Below, in pieces: positions 60,166 to 64,000 of a DNA stretch of 64,000 nt. This DNA is from Medicago truncatula (Eukaryota > Streptophyta > Magnoliopsida > Fabales > Fabaceae). The stretch spans positions 31,021,292 through 31,085,291 of the forward strand of contig NC_053049.1 in NCBI RefSeq assembly GCF_003473485.1, written 5' to 3'. The position numbers and the translations under genes were made by a program. How positions within the stretch are numbered: position 1 is the stretch's first letter; every line of letters begins with the position of its first letter. The notes beneath the pieces are model-generated. The model was not told the DNA's origin. It saw only the letters and a program-made list of their open reading frames with translations, and did no database searches.

Positions 60166-60289
60166 TAACTATTTATTAAATTGTTCCCCTAAAAAAAATT
60201 GAATTAAATAGCTATTAACATATTAGAGTAAAATGTGATGTATCATCATTCTTCATTCAAGGTTTTCTGAATACAATCAAGGTTCAACA

Positions 60290-60655
60290 GATATTTTGCA
60301 TGTTGAACTATATGTTATTTACCAAGGTCTTCTTCTGATCAAAGACATGAATATTGTTGACCTTGTTTGTTATTCTGATTCTTTGCATTGCATCAACTTC
60401 ATTCATGGTCTCTACTATTTACCAAGGTCTTCTTCTGCCCAAAGACATGAATATTGTTGACCTTGTTTGTTATTCTGATTATTTGCATTGCATCAACTTC
60501 ATTCATGATCTCTCCATAAAGTTTCATGTCTATGCAGTTTTGATTCAAGATATAAAGGAGTTAATAGCGCGGACAAATGTTATTGTTTATCACACTCTTC
60601 GTGAAGGAAATCATGCCATAAAAGAGAGAAGGCAAAACCATGCCTTAGGCGCGTG
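60290..60655 (+). pseudogene. LINE-type RNase H (RVT_3) domain fragment with internal duplication
   Basis: Reads in pieces as YQGLLLIKDMNIVDLVCYSD, SLHCINFIHGL, then IKFHVYAVLIQDIKELIART and NVIVYHTLREGNH, the order seen in RNase H-like domains near LINE ends in plants. A segment of about 117 bp (60312-60428 against 60416-60520, sharing TTTACCAAGGTCTTCTTCTG and GACATGAATATTGTTGACCT) is present twice, which breaks the frame. No upstream reverse transcriptase. Not functional. Confidence 0.6.
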
Positions 60656-61106
60656 AACAGTGCCCTAGGCTCATGGATGCTTCTCCATGTGCTAGGCGCA
60701 TTACATCATTTCCTAGGCCCAAATTCTCCGATTTCCCGTCGTTTTAGGTCTTTGTCTTCAAATAACTTGTCTCAAGACTTGAGAACAAAATTCCTCCCAT
60801 TTGTAAGTCTTCTGAGGCCTCTTGAATCTTCACTATGTGTTTACTTGAATCTTTACAATTCTTCGGATGTTCTTGATTTGCGGATTTGCATGATTTCTTC
60901 GTGAATTTCTTCAAAAACCCCTAAAATTGCTATGTTTCAAGAAAACTAGAATTACAGACTCAAATATAGAAAACATTAAAAAAGTCCCGAAATCATAGGC
61001 AATCGTTCTAATACTCATTCTTTTTTATGCTAAAACCTAATGAAAATAACTGAAAAACATGCTAAGAATAACGTTAGATGACCTGTCATCAACATCCTAG
61101 AGGGAG

Positions 61107-61330
61107 TGTTATGAATAATATAATTAATTAGTGGATGTCCATCATTAGCTTTCCACCTTCTATAACTCACATAAGTGAATGGATGGTTAGTGGTCCTTAA
61201 TTACTTTAATCATTCACTTGCTCATATTGTAACTTATAGAACTCATATTTTAATGTAAAGACACATTTGAGAAGCAATGCAATATACTCTATTATTCTCC
61301 CTTTATCATTTTCTCTCTACTTTCATAACA
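61107..61330 (+). mobile_element. Short Copia-type LTR
   Basis: TGTTATGAATAATATAATTA at the start and TTTCATAACA at the end form the TG...CA inverted ends, 224 bp. A polypurine tract (TAGAGGGAG) directly precedes the start, so this is the 3' LTR of an element whose interior is lost or unrecognisable. Contains an AT-rich promoter-like middle. Confidence 0.65.
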
Positions 61331-61789
61331 AAATCATTTTTTGTACCCAACAAATTATCCAAAGAAATTGATCATTGTTGAACCGATGTCATGATATCTA
61401 TATCATAGTTACAAATAAATAAGTATCTTCTCTTCATTATTATTCACTCATCTTTCTTTCTACATTTTCTTTATTATTATTAGACGTGTCCGTCTTCTAC
61501 ATGTGTTGATTATCAATGATATTTTGTAAAAAAAATTGTGTGTAACTTACAAACAATATTTTATATAAATTTTTTATATAAATTAAAATTATAAGTATAG
61601 ATATTTGTGACTTTCATATATATCAAACTCGACAAACTATATTTATATTTTTCAATGACAACAATAATATAACAAAATTTCTTATCTTTTTTAATAACTA
61701 TAACAATATAACATTATTATAGGAACACTTGTTTAAGGGTATACTTGGAAAAACAAAAAAGCTAGTTCAAAATTTCCCCAAAATCCCCT

Positions 61790-62240
61790 ATTTTCTTTAT
61801 ATATAGTGTTCTGGACCAAGCAAATGTTCACAAGGTTAATACAAAAGGATCCAAATATAACATTTGGGACATTTTACTCGCAACACACCCCCTCTCCATG
61901 TCAGAGGTGCTCGGAGCAAGATGAAGACCCGTTCAAACTGAATAGTAACGTCTCCTCCCACGAATCCCGCGAATCTCGCTCGACGGTTACGCTTCCTACG
62001 AATGGGTAACCGTCGAGCCTTACGTATGCCTAACAACGGCACCCGCACCTCCACACTATATAAGGGGGACTCTCAACAGTCCCAATGTTATATTCTCTCT
62101 ACTCTCCCCCATTCTAAAACTCAATACTAACTTGATCGTTAGAGTGTTTGGAGACACACACCCCCGCCATTTCATAGGAAACAACCATCGAAAAACACCA
62201 AATCGGTAGTCACATTCTGATCAGGTAAGATCATATGTTA
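61790..62240 (+). promoter_or_regulatory. LTR-like promoter fragment with TATA box and hairpin
   Basis: A TATATAAGG box lies at 62057-62065, followed by CTTGATCGTTAGAGTG and ACACACACCCCCGCCA, a layout typical of the R/U5 part of plant Gypsy LTRs. A 13-base perfect inverted repeat (GCTCGACGGTTAC at 61978-61990, GTAACCGTCGAGC at 62006-62018) lies 40 bp upstream of the TATA box. Much GC-richer than its surroundings. No partner LTR is visible. Confidence 0.45.
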
Positions 62241-62406
62241 TATATTATCTATCTTTACTAAAAAAAAATATAAATTTGTGATTATCTTTGGGGCCCAAAA
62301 ATGGAATTTTTTAATTAAAAAGAAAAAAATAGTACTTTCCAGGGCGGCTACAAATACGTGCAGTCAGAGCAGTCGCAAATTTGTAATCTGATAAAAAAAG
62401 AGTAGT

Positions 62407-62564
62407 GATATTTGTACATCCAATATTGATGACAACTTTGGTGACAACCTTGCTTTTCTCTTTTCTTATTGGTCAAAAACAATGGAGAGAGAGAATAAAA
62501 ATCTCATATGAGTATGAAAGAGAAAGTTGTCAAAAAGTTATCACATAATGGTTGTACAAATATC
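62407..62564. mobile_element. Short MITE (GATATTTGTACA family)
   Basis: GATATTTGTACATCCA at left and the inverse (GATATTTGTACAACCATTAT) at right, 158 bp. The interior matches the element at 17319 (CTTTTCTTATTGGTCAAAA, AATGGAGAGAGAGAAT). No certain target duplication. Confidence 0.6.
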
Positions 62565-62569
62565 ATTTC

Positions 62570-62752
62570 TCATAAAAAAAAAAAAAAACCATATAAAAAA
62601 CGACTTTGTGGCGGCTTGAACGACCGCAAATATTTGCGACCAACTCATATGTCAACTTGCAATGGCTGCAAGAAGTCTTTGTTTAGTGGTGGCTTTTACG
62701 GCTTTGTTGCTACTTTTGATCGCCATAAATAGATTTTTTTTTCTTGTAGTTA
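62570..62752. mobile_element. CACTA-type element end (remnant)
   Basis: Ends in TTTTTTTTCTTGTAGTT at 62733-62749, the inverse of which (AACTACAAGAAAAAAAA) is a slightly mutated CACTACAAGAAAAA terminus. Subterminal GTGGCGGCTTGAACGACCGC, GCAAATATTTGCGACC and GGTGGCTTTTACGG phrases are typical of such elements. GGCGGCTACAAATACG at 62344 may be part of the same element, split by the MITE at 62407. Confidence 0.5.
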
Positions 62753-62755
62753 TAG

Positions 62756-63112
62756 ATGCACAATTATTTATATATTGTATTAAATTGAAATTTTTTTTTG
62801 CCAAGCTTACAACATTTTTTTTTGTCTTACCATTTTGAATCCAAGAGAAATGAGTCTTAGTAAGTTAAAGTTTGAACAATAATGATTGTCGTCAAGTTTC
62901 GAACTATTTTCTTTTGAAAGTATTTATCCGCAACAAAGTTCATTAATTCCACCACTTAGTTTGATCTAACAAAAGTTTTACAATCCACTTAACAAAATGA
63001 ATACATAACCGCATAATAGTTATACATGTCTATTATTTGATTTGTTTCACCATGCAACACACATAAAATTTATTGTAGTAGTAGAAAAACAAGTAGCATT
63101 TGCACATGCTCT
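62756..63112. other. Intergenic, downstream of the O-methyltransferase remnant
   Basis: AT-rich, no supported gene. The part nearest 63113 would be the 3' UTR of the original minus-strand O-methyltransferase gene. Confidence 0.4.
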
Positions 63113-63413
63113 TTACTTAAAGAACTCCATAACCCATAAGTTACGAACACAACATTCATATCTTATGCCTCTAAATCCAACTCTAGTTGCCAAATCAATG
63201 AATTCTTGCTTAATTAGTTCTCTCTTTTCCTCTTGGGCATTGAGTCATCATCATAACATCTAATTGGGCAATAGACTTTGAAGCATAACCATTCTCAGGC
63301 ACAATGGGAATATGTGCCTCTAAAACAATCACCTTTCCATCATTAGGGATAGCATCATAACAATTCTTCAAAAGCTTTAAGCAATGCTCATCACTCCAAT
63401 CATGGAGTATCCA
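63113..63413 (-). pseudogene. Last exon of a COMT-type O-methyltransferase, frameshifted
   Basis: Minus strand, after an acceptor (TTTTATAG at 63414-63421). It reads WILHDWSDEHCLKLLKNCYD, AIPNDGKVIVLEAHIP, KSIAQLDVMMMTQ and KERT, then a stop at 63210-63212. In another frame it continues KQEFIDLATRVGFRGIRYEC and ends VMEFFK at 63113. The HDWSDEHC histidine is the catalytic base in caffeic acid O-methyltransferases, and an intron just before this W is usual in that family. The break is explained by four extra bases (TTAA) in ACTAATTAAGCAAG, since removing four restores the register. Upstream exons are not in the window. If the break is real in the genome, the protein would lack about 33 C-terminal residues. 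Confidence 0.8.
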
Positions 63414-64000
63414 CTATAAAATTTAGTTAACAAATATAGATTGGTGTTATTTTAACATCAAAAAGTTAATATTAGACTATAATGCATATAAAAAATAACA
63501 TTACTTATAACTACTAATTAGATATAGGAGAGAGAAGTCAAACTAAATCCAAAATTCAAAGCATATATATATATAGATCAAATTTTGGTTTTGTAACGCA
63601 TTAATAGTGGGAAGGTGATTGTAACTTATTGTATACATCTTCTAGCCCATTTAAAATTTTTAACTTTCTTCACACTAAGAAATTAGACAACTGCTTCTAC
63701 AACGAGTTCTGCCATGAAGTTCTAAAAAAGACGAATTCAAATCAGTCATTTTTAAAATTAAATTAAACATTTGAATATATTTTTTTTAAGAAAACTAAGA
63801 ATTAACTAAAATAAAACTAACTACCATTTTTATGGCACATAAAATCGCTTTTAGTTTTTCTTTCTAAATTCATTGTGAATATTATAGATAAAAAATTATT
63901 TTTCCAAGTGTCCTTTCCTAAAAAAGACTGATTTATATTTGTCTTTCCGAGACGACCATAGTGCCAACTCTCTACTTTCAACCCCACAATTTTCTTTAAA
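63414..64000. other. Presumed intron of the O-methyltransferase, to window end
   Basis: AT-rich, without an exon I can recognise on either strand. Consistent with intron sequence between the last exon and upstream exons beyond the window, or with loss of those exons. Confidence 0.4.

Overview
This window is plant nuclear DNA. Its genes have spliced GT..AG introns, and it carries plant-specific families: an AINTEGUMENTA-like AP2 factor, a USP/kinase/U-box protein, a class XII LRR receptor kinase and an O-methyltransferase. It is AT-rich and dense in short DNA transposons and LTR remnants. The overall look suggests a papilionoid legume of the Medicago type; that is an impression from repeat style and protein sequence, not a database result.

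Layout. Bases 1-3920 are retrotransposon wreckage: a decayed Copia pol region with its 3' LTR, then a Gypsy LTR tail. Bases 4060-16915 are a tandem triplication. Each unit carries one intronless gene for a small secreted proline-rich protein (5128, 10336, 15829), a family I do not recognise. Insertions present in only some copies give the order of events: units 2 and 3 share a Stowaway element that unit 1 lacks, and unit 2 alone carries a hAT-like element. Bases 16915-25498 hold no gene I can support, but do hold Stowaway elements, SINE-like pieces, a Helitron whose 5' end is repeated about six times, and a Mutator-type element with a 9-bp target duplication.

Bases 25499-56754 are the gene-rich part. 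Minus strand: an AINTEGUMENTA-like AP2 factor (9 exons including a 9-base microexon, 402 aa), a UPF0496 protein (2 exons, 375 aa), a USP/pseudokinase/U-box protein (8 exons, 779 aa), a nucleobase-ascorbate transporter closest to Arabidopsis NAT11 (10 exons, 763 aa), and a short coiled-coil protein resembling SKIP34 (90 aa). Plus strand: an intact non-RD LRR receptor-like kinase (2 exons, 1020 aa). All these exon models close in frame at every junction.

Bases 56887-60160 are a run of long-TIR elements immediately upstream of the SKIP34-like gene. The first has TIRs built from nested palindromes and sits 132 bp from the start codon. The right end has a LINE RNase H fragment with an internal duplication, a short Copia LTR, another LTR-like promoter region, a CACTA remnant, and the last exon of a broken COMT-type O-methyltransferase. 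The genes do not form one pathway. The most original material is the triplicated peptide family, the repeated Helitron end, the nested-palindrome element and the kinase-dead U-box protein.
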